Source of the DNA: an uncultured Eubacteriales bacterium
Lineage (GTDB): Bacteria > Bacillota > Clostridia > Oscillospirales > CAG-272
Assembly: GCA_900547725.1 (NCBI GenBank)
Contig: URHR01000004.1
Span: 1-61,694, forward strand
Reading direction: 5' to 3'
Length of the DNA stretch: 61,694 bases
The notes beneath the pieces were generated by a model. It worked only from the letters and a program-made list of their open reading frames with translations. It searched no databases and was not told the origin of the DNA. Positions 26,042-34,156 of the stretch are shown one piece after another. The first letter of the stretch is position 1, and each line of letters begins with the position of its first letter. Position numbers and translations under genes: made by a program.

Positions 26042-26538
26042 GCAAACGGCGCGTGGTAACGGGGGAATCGGGACAGCCGATGACAGGAAAGCGCAGACTT
26101 CGTCTGGTCGACCCGTTTGCACTGGGACTCTGGACGGTGATTCTGTTTGTCACCGCTTTTCTGGCGGTTCTGTCGGCAGTGAAGGGATTCAACGAGCGCT
26201 GGTACGGCGACGTGCTGACGGTGTTGGATTGGATTATCGGCATTCTGGCGCTCATTAACCTGATGGGAACGTTTACAACGGGCGTGCGCGTAAATGACGG
26301 CATTGCGGATATCGGACGCGGTTCGGGCGGCGAACGCATGACTTTTGAAACGTCGCTCCTGCGCGAGGTCTTTGCGGTTGACAGCGACGGAAACCGCCTG
26401 CCCGAGGATGCCGGGCGTTGGCGCAATGCGAGCCTGAAATTCCGTTTGAGCGACGGCGGAACTCGGATTTCCAAGCCCGCCGCAATTCTGACCGCACGAC
26501 AGTTGCGCCGCGTCAGACAATTTTTCGGTCTGCTTTGA
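26038..26538 (+). CDS. Hypothetical membrane protein between uvrB and uvrA
   Basis: A 166-residue protein of unknown function with two membrane helices (residues 24-44, FALGLWTVILFVTAFLAVLSA, and about 60-82). The soluble C-terminal part has no known motif. Its ATG overlaps the uvrB stop (ATGA) and uvrA follows 34 bp later, so it is co-expressed with repair genes. Whether it takes part in repair is not known. Confidence 0.75.
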   Translation: MSKRRVVTGESGQPMTGKRRLRLVDPFALGLWTVILFVTAFLAVLSAVKGFNERWYGDVLTVLDWIIGILALINLMGTFTTGVRVNDGIADIGRGSGGERMTFETSLLREVFAVDSDGNRLPEDAGRWRNASLKFRLSDGGTRISKPAAILTARQLRRVRQFFGLL

Positions 26539-26572
26539 CCGAAGCTGTAAATTGTAAAAAGGAAGCTGAATT

Positions 26573-29455
26573 ATGCCGAATCAAATTTCCATCCGCGGTG
26601 TGCGGGTACACAATCTGAAAAACATTGACGTCGATATTCCGCGTGACAAACTGGTTGTGCTGACGGGACTTTCCGGATCGGGAAAGTCCTCTCTGGCGTT
26701 TGATACCATTTATGCCGAGGGACACCGCCGCTTTGTCGAGTCGCTGTCCTCCTATGCGAGAATGTTTCTCGGGCAGCTCGACAAGCCGGACATCGATTCC
26801 ATCGAAGGGCTGTCGCCCGCGATTGCGATTGATCAGAAAACCACTTCGAAGAATCCGCGTTCGACTGTCGGAACGGTAACCGAAATTTACGATTATCTCC
26901 GCTTGCTTTATGCGCGGATCGGAATTCCGCACTGTCCCGTTTGCGGCAAGGAAATCCGTCAGCAAACAACCGACCAGATCATCGACCGCATCCTCGCATT
27001 TCCCGAGGGCACGCGCCTTCTGATCCTTGCTCCCGTTGTGCGCGGACAGAAGGGAATGCACGAAAAGGTGCTTGCCGACGCCAAGAAACGCGGCTATGTC
27101 CGCGTGCGGGTCGACGGCAATCTGTACGACCTCTCGGAAGAGATCAAGCTTGACAAGAACAAGAAGCATAACATTGAAATCATCGTCGACCGTCTCGTAA
27201 TTCGTGATGGCGTAGAGCCGCGGTTGGCGGATTCGGTGGAAAATGCACTTGCCGCCGCAGACGGGCATCTGATTGCCGTCACTGCGCCGAAGGAAGGCGA
27301 GGGGGAAGCGGAGGAACTGGAATTTTCGCAGTCCTACGCCTGCGAGGAGCACAACATCTCGTTCGGCGAACTCGAGCCGCGGATGTTTTCCTTCAACAGC
27401 CCCGTCGGCGCATGCCCGCACTGCGCGGGACTGGGGGAGATGACCCGCATTGCGGTGGATCGGCTGATTCCGAACAAAAAGCTGTCGCTTTCCCAAGGCG
27501 CGATCGCGGTCAACGGCTTCAAGACGCTTGAAGAGGAAAGCTGGAACGGCCCGCTGTTCGCGGCGGTCGGCAAGCGCTTCGGTTTTACCCTGCAAACGCC
27601 GGTCGAGAACCTGACCGAGGACCAATATCAAAAGCTCCTTTACGGAACGGGCGATGAAGTCTATGACATTCACCGCTGGTTCGGGCGGGAGGAGCACCAT
27701 CAGAAGGCAAAATTCGAAGGTCTTGTGGCGATGATCGAAAACCGCGCGCAGACATGGGGAAACGAGTATTACGACCAGTTCGTTGAGGAAGCCCCATGTC
27801 CCGTGTGTCACGGACAGCGGCTGTCGCCGATTGTGTTGGCGGTTACGGTCGGCGGGCTGAACATTCAGGAATTCTGCGCGCTGTCTGTGGAAAAGGCATT
27901 GGAATTCGTCAACAACCTGAAGCTGACCGAAAACGAAGCGAAGATTGCGGCGGAGATTCTCAAGGAGATTCGCGCGCGGCTCGGATTCCTTGTCAGCGTC
28001 GGGCTGAATTATCTCTCGCTTTCCAACAAATCGGGAACGCTTTCGGGCGGCGAGGCGCAGCGCATCCGCCTTGCAACCCAGATCGGCTCTTCCTTGGTCG
28101 GCGTGCTGTATATTCTCGACGAGCCGAGCATCGGTCTGCACCAGCGGGACAACTCCAAGCTGATTGCAACGCTCAAACGCCTGCGCGACCTCGGAAATAC
28201 CGTGATTGTTGTGGAGCATGACGAAGAAACGATGGAAGCGGCGGACTGGATACTGGATATCGGTCCGGGCGCGGGCATTCACGGCGGAACCGTTGTTGCC
28301 GAGGGTACACCCGACCGGATTATGGCAAATCCCGCGTCGATTACGGGAGCATACCTTTCGGGGCGTTTGCGGATTCCCGTTCCGAAAACGCGCAGACCCG
28401 GAAACGGCAAATTCCTGTCGGTTCGGGGGGCATGTCAGAACAACCTCAAACACATGGATGTGGATATCCCGCTTGGGTGTTTTGTCTGCGTGACGGGTGT
28501 TTCCGGATCGGGAAAATCCTCGCTGATCAACGATATTCTTTATCCGTATCTGGCGGACAAGCTGAATCACGCGCTGACCTATCCCGGAAAATTCGACCGC
28601 ATTGAGGGCGTGGAAAATCTGGATAAGGTTATCGCGATCGACCAAAGCCCCATCGGGCGCACGCCGCGCTCCAATCCCGCAACCTATACGGGGCTGTTTG
28701 CCGATATCCGCGATCTGTTTGCCAAGACAAAGGATGCAAAAGCGAAGGGCTTCAAGTCGGGTCGCTTCTCCTTCAATGTCAAGGGCGGCAGATGCGAAGC
28801 CTGTGAAGGAGACGGTGTGAAATGCATTGAAATGCACTTTCTGCCGGACGTGTATGTGACCTGCGACGTCTGCAAGGGCAAGCGTTACAACCGCGATACG
28901 CTGGATGTCCATTATAAAGGGAAGAACATTTCCGATGTACTGGAAATGACGGTGGAGGAGGGACTTTCCTTCTTCGACGGACTGCCGGGGATTCAGCGCA
29001 AGCTGCAGACGCTGTACGACGTGGGACTCGGATATGTCAAGATCGGACAGTCATCCACCACGCTTTCGGGCGGCGAGGCACAGCGCGTCAAGCTGGCAAC
29101 CGAACTTGCCAAGCGCGGCACGGGAAAGACCATCTATATTCTGGACGAGCCGACCACGGGACTGCATTCCGCGGATGTCTCCAAACTGCTTGAAATTCTG
29201 CAACGGCTTTGCGACGGCGGGAACACGGTGCTGGTCATCGAGCACAATCTGGACGTTATCAAATCCGCCGATTATATCATCGATCTCGGACCGGAGGGTG
29301 GAGACGGCGGCGGAACGCTGTTGGCAACGGGAACGCCCGAGGAGGTTGCAAAAGTAGAGAACTCCTACACCGGGCAGTACCTGAAAAAGTGGCTCGAACG
29401 GGATAAAAAAGCAGAAGAAGCGGCGAAGTGCACAAAAACCGATGTACTGAAATGA
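26573..29455 (+). CDS. uvrA: Excinuclease ABC subunit UvrA
   Basis: A 960-residue double ABC ATPase that scans DNA for damage and loads UvrB. The first Walker A is GLSGSGKSS near residue 31 and the second GVSGSGKSS near residue 640; both signature motifs (LSGGEAQRIRLATQIG and LSGGEAQRVKLATELAK) are present. Zinc modules are CPVCGKEI and CEACEGDG...CDVCKGKRYN. Length is normal. The charged C-terminal tail ends 145 bp before the next operon. Confidence 0.97.
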   Translation: MPNQISIRGVRVHNLKNIDVDIPRDKLVVLTGLSGSGKSSLAFDTIYAEGHRRFVESLSSYARMFLGQLDKPDIDSIEGLSPAIAIDQKTTSKNPRSTVGTVTEIYDYLRLLYARIGIPHCPVCGKEIRQQTTDQIIDRILAFPEGTRLLILAPVVRGQKGMHEKVLADAKKRGYVRVRVDGNLYDLSEEIKLDKNKKHNIEIIVDRLVIRDGVEPRLADSVENALAAADGHLIAVTAPKEGEGEAEELEFSQSYACEEHNISFGELEPRMFSFNSPVGACPHCAGLGEMTRIAVDRLIPNKKLSLSQGAIAVNGFKTLEEESWNGPLFAAVGKRFGFTLQTPVENLTEDQYQKLLYGTGDEVYDIHRWFGREEHHQKAKFEGLVAMIENRAQTWGNEYYDQFVEEAPCPVCHGQRLSPIVLAVTVGGLNIQEFCALSVEKALEFVNNLKLTENEAKIAAEILKEIRARLGFLVSVGLNYLSLSNKSGTLSGGEAQRIRLATQIGSSLVGVLYILDEPSIGLHQRDNSKLIATLKRLRDLGNTVIVVEHDEETMEAADWILDIGPGAGIHGGTVVAEGTPDRIMANPASITGAYLSGRLRIPVPKTRRPGNGKFLSVRGACQNNLKHMDVDIPLGCFVCVTGVSGSGKSSLINDILYPYLADKLNHALTYPGKFDRIEGVENLDKVIAIDQSPIGRTPRSNPATYTGLFADIRDLFAKTKDAKAKGFKSGRFSFNVKGGRCEACEGDGVKCIEMHFLPDVYVTCDVCKGKRYNRDTLDVHYKGKNISDVLEMTVEEGLSFFDGLPGIQRKLQTLYDVGLGYVKIGQSSTTLSGGEAQRVKLATELAKRGTGKTIYILDEPTTGLHSADVSKLLEILQRLCDGGNTVLVIEHNLDVIKSADYIIDLGPEGGDGGGTLLATGTPEEVAKVENSYTGQYLKKWLERDKKAEEAAKCTKTDVLK

Positions 29456-29492
29456 AATAATTATACAAAAGGCAGTTTTTTAAAAATAGGGG

Positions 29493-29529
29493 TTGACTTT
29501 AGCACTTTAACGTGGTAAAATGTTAAAGT
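29493..29529 (+). promoter_or_regulatory. Promoter with overlapping operator for the amino-acid ABC transporter
   Basis: TTGACT (29493-29498), 17 bp, TAAAAT (29516-29521). A perfect 8-bp inverted repeat, ACTTTAAC (29504-29511) and GTTAAAGT (29522-29529), brackets the -10 box with a 10-base centre. Its position fits a repressor operator. The regulator is not identified. The leader after it holds a small GACCC/GGGTC hairpin. Confidence 0.7.
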
Positions 29530-29600
29530 AACGTCGGGCCGCACTGACGGCGTGACGAAATCGTTTGCATGACCCGATGCGGGTCAGAAAGGAATCTCCT

Positions 29601-30419
29601 ATGAAAAAGACTGCTTTTTTGATTGCCATGCTCCTGTTGATCGCGGCGGCGCTGATGACCGTCTCCTGCGGGAAAACAACGCAAACCACCTTCAAGCCGG
29701 ACGGAAAATCGACCGGAACGCTCAAACTCGGGTTCGACGCGTCCTATCCGCCTTACGGTTACCTCGATACCGAAACACAACAGTATGCGGGCTTTGATAT
29801 CGAGTATGCCAAACTGGTTTGCAACCGTCTCGGGCTGACTCTGGAACTGGTTCCGGTCGACTGGAATCTGAAAGACAAAGAACTGAATTCCGGAAATATT
29901 GACTGCATCTGGAACGGCTTTACTTACGAGACCAGAGAAGACGATTACACATGGTCGGATCGCTACCTCGACAACACCATTGTCGTGTTGGTCAAGAACG
30001 ATTCCGGTATTACTTCGCTTGCGGATCTCGCAGGGAAGACGGTTTCGGTTCAGACCGGTTCGTCCGGCGAATCGGCGCTGAAAAACAATGAAGAACTGGT
30101 CGGCAGCTTCAAAGACGGCAAGTATCTGACCTGCCCCGATTATACGCAGGGATTCAGCGAACTGAAGGCGGGATCGTTTGAGGCTCTGGTGATCGATGAA
30201 GCGGTTGCGAAGTATCTGATCGGGGACGGTAACGATTACCGCATTCTGAAAGAAACCGTGAACCGTGAGCAATACGGCGTTGGCTTCCGTCTCGGAAATA
30301 CCGAACTGCGGGATAAGGTCAACAATGCAATGAAGGAGATCGCCGCCGACGGAAACACACTGAAGGCATTGGCTGAAAAGTACGGCATTGCCCCCGAAGC
30401 GATTCTGATCGGAAAATAA
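29601..30419 (+). CDS. Polar amino-acid ABC transporter substrate-binding lipoprotein
   Basis: A 272-residue solute-binding protein of family 3. A signal peptide with a lipobox-like end (AALMTVSC, Cys near residue 23) anchors it. The mature part has LKLGFDASYPPYGYLD and AGFDIEYAKLVCNRLGL, typical of binders for cystine, glutamine and related amino acids. The ligand cannot be fixed by eye. The ATG at 29601 follows GAAAGGA; the earlier ATG at 29565 lacks a ribosome site. Permease and ATPase genes follow. Confidence 0.88.
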   Translation: MKKTAFLIAMLLLIAAALMTVSCGKTTQTTFKPDGKSTGTLKLGFDASYPPYGYLDTETQQYAGFDIEYAKLVCNRLGLTLELVPVDWNLKDKELNSGNIDCIWNGFTYETREDDYTWSDRYLDNTIVVLVKNDSGITSLADLAGKTVSVQTGSSGESALKNNEELVGSFKDGKYLTCPDYTQGFSELKAGSFEALVIDEAVAKYLIGDGNDYRILKETVNREQYGVGFRLGNTELRDKVNNAMKEIAADGNTLKALAEKYGIAPEAILIGK

Positions 30420-30447
30420 AAAATAATACGGAAAGGAAACGACTGTT

Positions 30448-31116
30448 TTGTCCTTTACGAATATGCTTTCGATGCTCGGCAACGGGATGTTGACATCGCT
30501 TCTCATCTTCTGCGTGACCCTGTTGTTCTCCCTGCCGCTCGGACTTTTAGTCTGCTTCGGCAGGCGGGCAAAGAACCCGATCCTGCAGTGGATCTTTCGC
30601 ATCTATATATCGGTTATGCGCGGGACTCCGCTGATGCTTCAGCTTGTGGTGGTGTATTTTGCGCCGTATTATCTGTTTGGCGTGTCGCTGGGCAGTCTGT
30701 TCGGCGGAAACTACCGCCTGATCGCGGTGCTGATCGGCTTTATCATCAACTACGCCGCCTATTTTGCGGAAATTTATCGCGCGGGATTGGAGTCGATTCC
30801 GGTCGGGCAATACGAAGCGGCAAAGGTGTTGGGCTATGGGCGCATGGCGACGTTTCAGCATATTGTTCTGCCGCAACTGACCCGCAGGGTTCTGCCGACC
30901 GTTACGAACGAAGTGATTACGCTGATTAAGGATACCTCTCTGGCATACACCGTCAGCGTGGTGGAGATGTTCACGGTTGCAAAGCAGATTTCCGCCGCAG
31001 AGACCGACATGACTGCGCTGTTTGTCGCGGGCGCGATGTACTATGTATTCAATTTTGCTGTGGCGTTTGGGATGGAACGGCTGGAAAAACGGCTGAACAC
31101 CTACAGCATTCGCTGA
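30448..31116 (+). CDS. Amino-acid ABC transporter permease
   Basis: A 222-residue HisM/GlnP-type permease with five membrane helices. The EAA loop that docks the ATPase is EAAKVLGYGRMATFQHIVLPQ near residue 128. YISVMRGTPLMLQL near residue 53 is typical of this family. The start is a TTG after GGAAAGGAAA; an internal ATG five codons later is the alternative. It lies 28 bp after the binding protein gene and 13 bp before the ATPase gene. Confidence 0.9.
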   Translation: MSFTNMLSMLGNGMLTSLLIFCVTLLFSLPLGLLVCFGRRAKNPILQWIFRIYISVMRGTPLMLQLVVVYFAPYYLFGVSLGSLFGGNYRLIAVLIGFIINYAAYFAEIYRAGLESIPVGQYEAAKVLGYGRMATFQHIVLPQLTRRVLPTVTNEVITLIKDTSLAYTVSVVEMFTVAKQISAAETDMTALFVAGAMYYVFNFAVAFGMERLEKRLNTYSIR

Positions 31117-31129
31117 AAGGAGACCGACC

Positions 31130-31918
31130 GTGAAGTTGTTGGAGATGAGAAGCATCCGAAAAGCCTTCCGCGTAGGCGTGACGGTGTTGGATGATCTGTC
31201 GTTGTCGGTTGAAGAAGGCGAGGTATTGGCGCTGATCGGATCTTCCGGCTCCGGAAAATCGACTGTCCTGCGGTGTGCCGCACAGCTTGAGACGGTGGAT
31301 CGCGGAGAGATCGATATCTGCGGTCGCGCTTTGGTGAGAACCGAGCGGAAAACGGATCGACGGGGCGTGGCGCGCGAGGTCGCGGTCTATGCGCCGCCCG
31401 CCGAGCGGAAGCAGATGTTGGAATGCGTGGGAATGGTATTTCAGAACTTTAACCTGTTCCCGCATATGACGGTTCTGCGGAACATTACCGACGCGCCCGT
31501 GCGGGTGCTCGGAAAATCCCGTGCCGAGGCGGAAGCGGACGCGCGGCAGTTACTTGAAACGATGGGACTGTCCGATCGCGCCGACGCATATCCGTGCGAA
31601 TTGTCGGGCGGACAGCAACAGCGGGTGTCCATTGCCCGCGCACTGGCGATGAAGCCGCGCGTTCTGCTGTTTGACGAGCCGACCTCGGCGCTCGACCCGG
31701 AACTGACCGCAGAGGTGTTGCGGGTCATCCGGCGGCTGAAGGAGGACGGTCATACCATGGTGCTTGTAACGCATGAAATGAACTTTGCCCGTTCGGTTGC
31801 CGACCGCGTGATCTATATGCGTGAGGGACGCATCGAAGCCGAGGGAACGCCCGAAGAGGTGTTTGAGCAGAATGATAATCCGCATCTGCGCAGATTCCTG
31901 ACGGGGATGGAGGATTGA
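31130..31918 (+). CDS. Amino-acid ABC transporter ATP-binding protein
   Basis: A 262-residue ABC ATPase of the GlnQ type that powers the transporter. Walker A GSSGSGKST is near residue 35, the signature LSGGQQQRVSIARAL near residue 160, Walker B VLLFDEPTSAL and the switch His in LVTHEMNFA. It starts at GTG after AAAGGAGA. An insertion of about 20 residues after the Walker A helix (RKTDRRGVAREVAVYAPPAE) is longer than in typical GlnQ proteins. Confidence 0.92.
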   Translation: MKLLEMRSIRKAFRVGVTVLDDLSLSVEEGEVLALIGSSGSGKSTVLRCAAQLETVDRGEIDICGRALVRTERKTDRRGVAREVAVYAPPAERKQMLECVGMVFQNFNLFPHMTVLRNITDAPVRVLGKSRAEAEADARQLLETMGLSDRADAYPCELSGGQQQRVSIARALAMKPRVLLFDEPTSALDPELTAEVLRVIRRLKEDGHTMVLVTHEMNFARSVADRVIYMREGRIEAEGTPEEVFEQNDNPHLRRFLTGMED

Positions 31919-31927
31919 GTTGCCGAA

Positions 31928-31970
31928 AAAAAGCGCACAGTCTGCAGATTTTGCAGGCTGTGCGCTTTTG
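31928..31970. terminator. Bidirectional terminator
   Basis: AAAAGCGCACAG and CTGTGCGCTTTT form the base of a hairpin with an inner CTGCA/TGCAG stem; T runs occur on both strands. It lies between the transporter operon and the converging truB gene. Confidence 0.85.
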
Positions 31971-32055
31971 TCGGTTGTTATGCTCGTAAAGACTTTCGGA
32001 ATGCGACCTTTTTTCAATCGGCGAAACGCTTCCGTTGTTTGTAACGGATGTTTTT

Positions 32056-33000
32056 TCAGAGCGCAAAGGTTTTAATTGCTTTGACTGCCGATCCCTGCTC
32101 CGTATCCTCGACCGCTTCTCCGAGGGCGAAGAAAGCGCCCGCTTCATTGCACAGGCGGACTCTTGCGCCGGGCGTGAGATCGGTCTTCAGCTTTTTCTGC
32201 GCGACGGCACAGCCGCTTCGGAGGAGTTTTTCATGGAATGCAACGAGACGGAGCGCGGGAAGGTCGGAAAAAAGCTGCTCGGTCGGAATCAGCAGGGCGC
32301 GGCGTTCTGCTGGCGACATTGCTTCCAGTTCGTCGACGGTATGCGCTTGGGACAGCATAAAATGACCGACGGACATCCGCCGCAGGCTTGCCATGACGCC
32401 GCCGCAGCCGAGCCGCGCGCCGATGTCGGCACACAGCGTGCGGATGTATGTTCCTCCCGAGCAGGTGACATCCAGTGCAAAATCGGCGGAGGAGTCGGTT
32501 TGTGTTGCGTCCAACCGGAATATCCGAATTTCACGCGCCTGCCGTTCCACCGTGATGCCGCGTCGCGCGAGGTCGACCAATTTCTGCCCGTCCTGTTTGA
32601 GCGCGGAATACATCGGCGGAATCTGCATAACCGTGCCGCGGAATTCCGGCAGAACCGCTTCCAGTGCGGGAAAATCGGGGATGCAATCGGTTTGCGTGAG
32701 AACCGTTCCGCTTGTGTCCTCGGTGTCGGTCGTGATTCCGAGGCGGAGCGTGGCAAGGTAGCGCTTGCGGTCATAGGTCAGGTATTCCGAAGCTTTTGCC
32801 GCGCGACCGATCAGAACCACCAGAACGCCTGTTGCCATCGGGTCAAGCGTTCCCGTGTGTCCGACCTTTTTTGTTCCGTACAGGCGGCGTACTTTTCCTA
32901 CAATATCGTGCGACGTTACGCCCGCGTGTTTGTCGACGATCAGAACGCCGTCCGGCTCTCCGATATCCGACGGCAAGCTGCGCGATTCGTCCGCCGTCAT
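32056..33000 (-). CDS. truB: tRNA pseudouridine-55 synthase TruB
   Basis: A 314-residue pseudouridine synthase that modifies U55 in the T loop of tRNAs. The motif GVLIVDKHAGVTSHDIVGKVR and the catalytic GHTGTLDPMATGVL (Asp of TLDP) are intact, with a C-terminal PUA-like region. The start at 33000 follows AAGGAGG and overlaps the trmB stop by 4 bp; the upstream ATG at 33027 lies inside trmB and has no ribosome site. It is paired with another tRNA-modifying gene. Confidence 0.94.
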   Translation of the reverse strand: MTADESRSLPSDIGEPDGVLIVDKHAGVTSHDIVGKVRRLYGTKKVGHTGTLDPMATGVLVVLIGRAAKASEYLTYDRKRYLATLRLGITTDTEDTSGTVLTQTDCIPDFPALEAVLPEFRGTVMQIPPMYSALKQDGQKLVDLARRGITVERQAREIRIFRLDATQTDSSADFALDVTCSGGTYIRTLCADIGARLGCGGVMASLRRMSVGHFMLSQAHTVDELEAMSPAERRALLIPTEQLFSDLPALRLVAFHEKLLRSGCAVAQKKLKTDLTPGARVRLCNEAGAFFALGEAVEDTEQGSAVKAIKTFAL

Positions 33001-33659
33001 GCGTCCTCCTTCGGGAAGCGAACCCATGCGGAATAGATGACCTGTCCTTTTTCGGAGAAATTCCGCTCATATTCGGTCATGATGTTGTCGGCGGCGCGCT
33101 CGGAGTGATGCAGGTCGCGCGTCATCCATTCCACGGGAAGTCCGCAGAGTGCGAACTGCTCCAGACTGTAGTCGAACAGTCCTTCGTTGTCGGTTTTGAG
33201 ACGGAGCAGACCGTCCGGCTTCAGAAGTCGGCGGTAGAGTGCCAGAAAGTCGGGATGCGTCAGCCGACGGCGCGCGTGTCCCGCTTTCGGCCATGGGTCA
33301 CTGAAATTGAGGTAGAGCGTGTCCGCGCAGTGCGCGGGAAACCAATCGGTAAGATTGCGCGCGTCTCCGATGAGAAAACGCAGATTATCGGGACGCGTGT
33401 CCTTTGCCGCCATTGCTTTTTCAAGCGCGAGGCAGGCAACATCGGAAACGCGCTCCATCGCAATCCAGTTTTCGTCCGGGTGCGCCGCCGCCATGCCGAC
33501 CGCAAAGTCTCCTTTGCCGCAACCGATCTCAAGACTGAGCGGGCGCGGGGCGGGAAAATAGGTCTGCGGGTCGGGCGCGGGAAGCGTCGGGGGGTCAATC
33601 AGAAGTTCGCGGCAGGCGGCAATCCGCTCGGCGCCGTGCTTTTTCTTTCTCATTCTCAT
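32997..33659 (-). CDS. trmB: tRNA (guanine-N7)-methyltransferase TrmB
   Basis: A 220-residue SAM-dependent enzyme that makes m7G46 in tRNA. The SAM site LEIGCGKGDFAVGMA lies near residue 46, and NFSDPWPKAGHARRRLTHPDF near residue 120 is the family's signature. The start at 33659 (or the ATG two codons later) follows AAAGGA; the much longer open frame to 33926 reaches into the divergent met promoter and is rejected. It is co-transcribed with truB. Confidence 0.93.
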   Translation of the reverse strand: MRMRKKKHGAERIAACRELLIDPPTLPAPDPQTYFPAPRPLSLEIGCGKGDFAVGMAAAHPDENWIAMERVSDVACLALEKAMAAKDTRPDNLRFLIGDARNLTDWFPAHCADTLYLNFSDPWPKAGHARRRLTHPDFLALYRRLLKPDGLLRLKTDNEGLFDYSLEQFALCGLPVEWMTRDLHHSERAADNIMTEYERNFSEKGQVIYSAWVRFPKEDA

Positions 33660-33769
33660 AGACAGATGATCCTTTCGGTTATGTACCCTAACAGTATAGC
33701 AAAAAAAGCCGTAAATTGCAATAGATTTTACGAAATGAATTTTTCTTTTTGGAAAATTGCAAAAAGGGG

Positions 33770-33798
33770 TTGACAAAATCCTCTTTTGGGTGTATACT
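33770..33798 (+). promoter_or_regulatory. Promoter of the met leader and metQNI operon
   Basis: TTGACA (33770-33775), 17 bp, TATACT (33793-33798). Transcription is predicted to start near 33805, leaving about 350 bases of leader before metQ. A small GCGGC/GCCGC hairpin lies at about 33819-33832, before the leader peptide. Confidence 0.85.
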
Positions 33799-33845
33799 GT
33801 CAGCAGAAAAGAAAAAGCGGCGTTGCCGCAGAAAGGAGAACCCCC

Positions 33846-33923
33846 ATGAAAAAGATGATGTGCGCCATGTGCATGATGTGCGGAATGATGATGGTCCGAT
33901 GTGGGGCTTCTTCTGTGCGATAA
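33846..33923 (+). CDS. Met/Cys-rich leader peptide upstream of metQNI
   Basis: A 25-codon ORF with a good ribosome site (AAAGGAG, 8 bases before ATG). It holds nine Met codons (1, 4, 5, 8, 10, 11, 14, 15, 16) and four Cys codons (6, 9, 12, 19), a density far above chance. It sits between a strong promoter and an intrinsic terminator in the leader of the methionine-transporter operon. Classical attenuation leaders (his, trp, ilv) have exactly this layout. I infer that ribosome stalling at Met or Cys codons controls termination. Codons 11-13 (ATGTGCGG, 33876-33883) can also pair with the terminator's right arm. Confidence 0.7.
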   Translation: MKKMMCAMCMMCGMMMVRCGASSVR

Positions 33924-33958
33924 CATGAAACTGGCGGCATGAAATTCGGAAATCCGGA

Positions 33959-34111
33959 ATGATGTCGGTCATGTGCGCGGAGGGGAAACCCGACCGTGCA
34001 TTTTTTATTGACCAAATCCGGAAGGGAGTGAATTTTATGCGGCTGTTTCTTTATTTCAGAGGGAAAATCCGAATGTGCCGAGCGGCACGAAAAACTTGCG
34101 AAACACGATGA
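33959..34111 (+). CDS. Possible translationally coupled leader ORF across the terminator
   Basis: A 50-codon ORF starting Met-Met-Ser-Val-Met-Cys. Its Met-Cys codons (33971-33976) run into the left arm of the leader terminator, and its start overlaps the stop of a 7-codon mini-ORF (33939-33962), which overlaps a 5-codon mini-ORF (33925-33942) that begins 1 bp after the leader peptide stop. Such a chain could carry ribosomes into the terminator. An in-frame ATG at 34037 has GAAGGGAG upstream. The product resembles nothing known; it may be coincidental. Confidence 0.25.
   Translation: MMSVMCAEGKPDRAFFIDQIRKGVNFMRLFLYFRGKIRMCRAARKTCETR
33974..34006 (+). terminator. Intrinsic terminator inside the met leader (attenuator)
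   Basis: TGCGCGG (33974-33980) pairs with CCGTGCA (33994-34000); GGG and CCC form an upper stem closed by GAAA; six T follow (34001-34006). It lies about 150 bp upstream of metQ, so it must be bypassed for operon expression. Confidence 0.8.
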
Positions 34112-34156
34112 CAGAGAACGAAAATACCACATTTATCAGAACAGGAGAATAAAACC

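Noticed and set aside
26513..28912. Very long ORF antisense to uvrA (also antisense to mutS2 and hdrA)
   Set aside because: Long antisense frames arise from GC-rich codon use; their products show no protein-like motifs and the sense genes are certain.
33800..34156. SAM riboswitch or methionine T-box upstream of metQ
   Set aside because: I looked for the S-box core and the T-box sequence near AGGGTGGTACCGCG and found neither; the leader instead has a Met/Cys peptide and a plain terminator. A covariance search would settle this.
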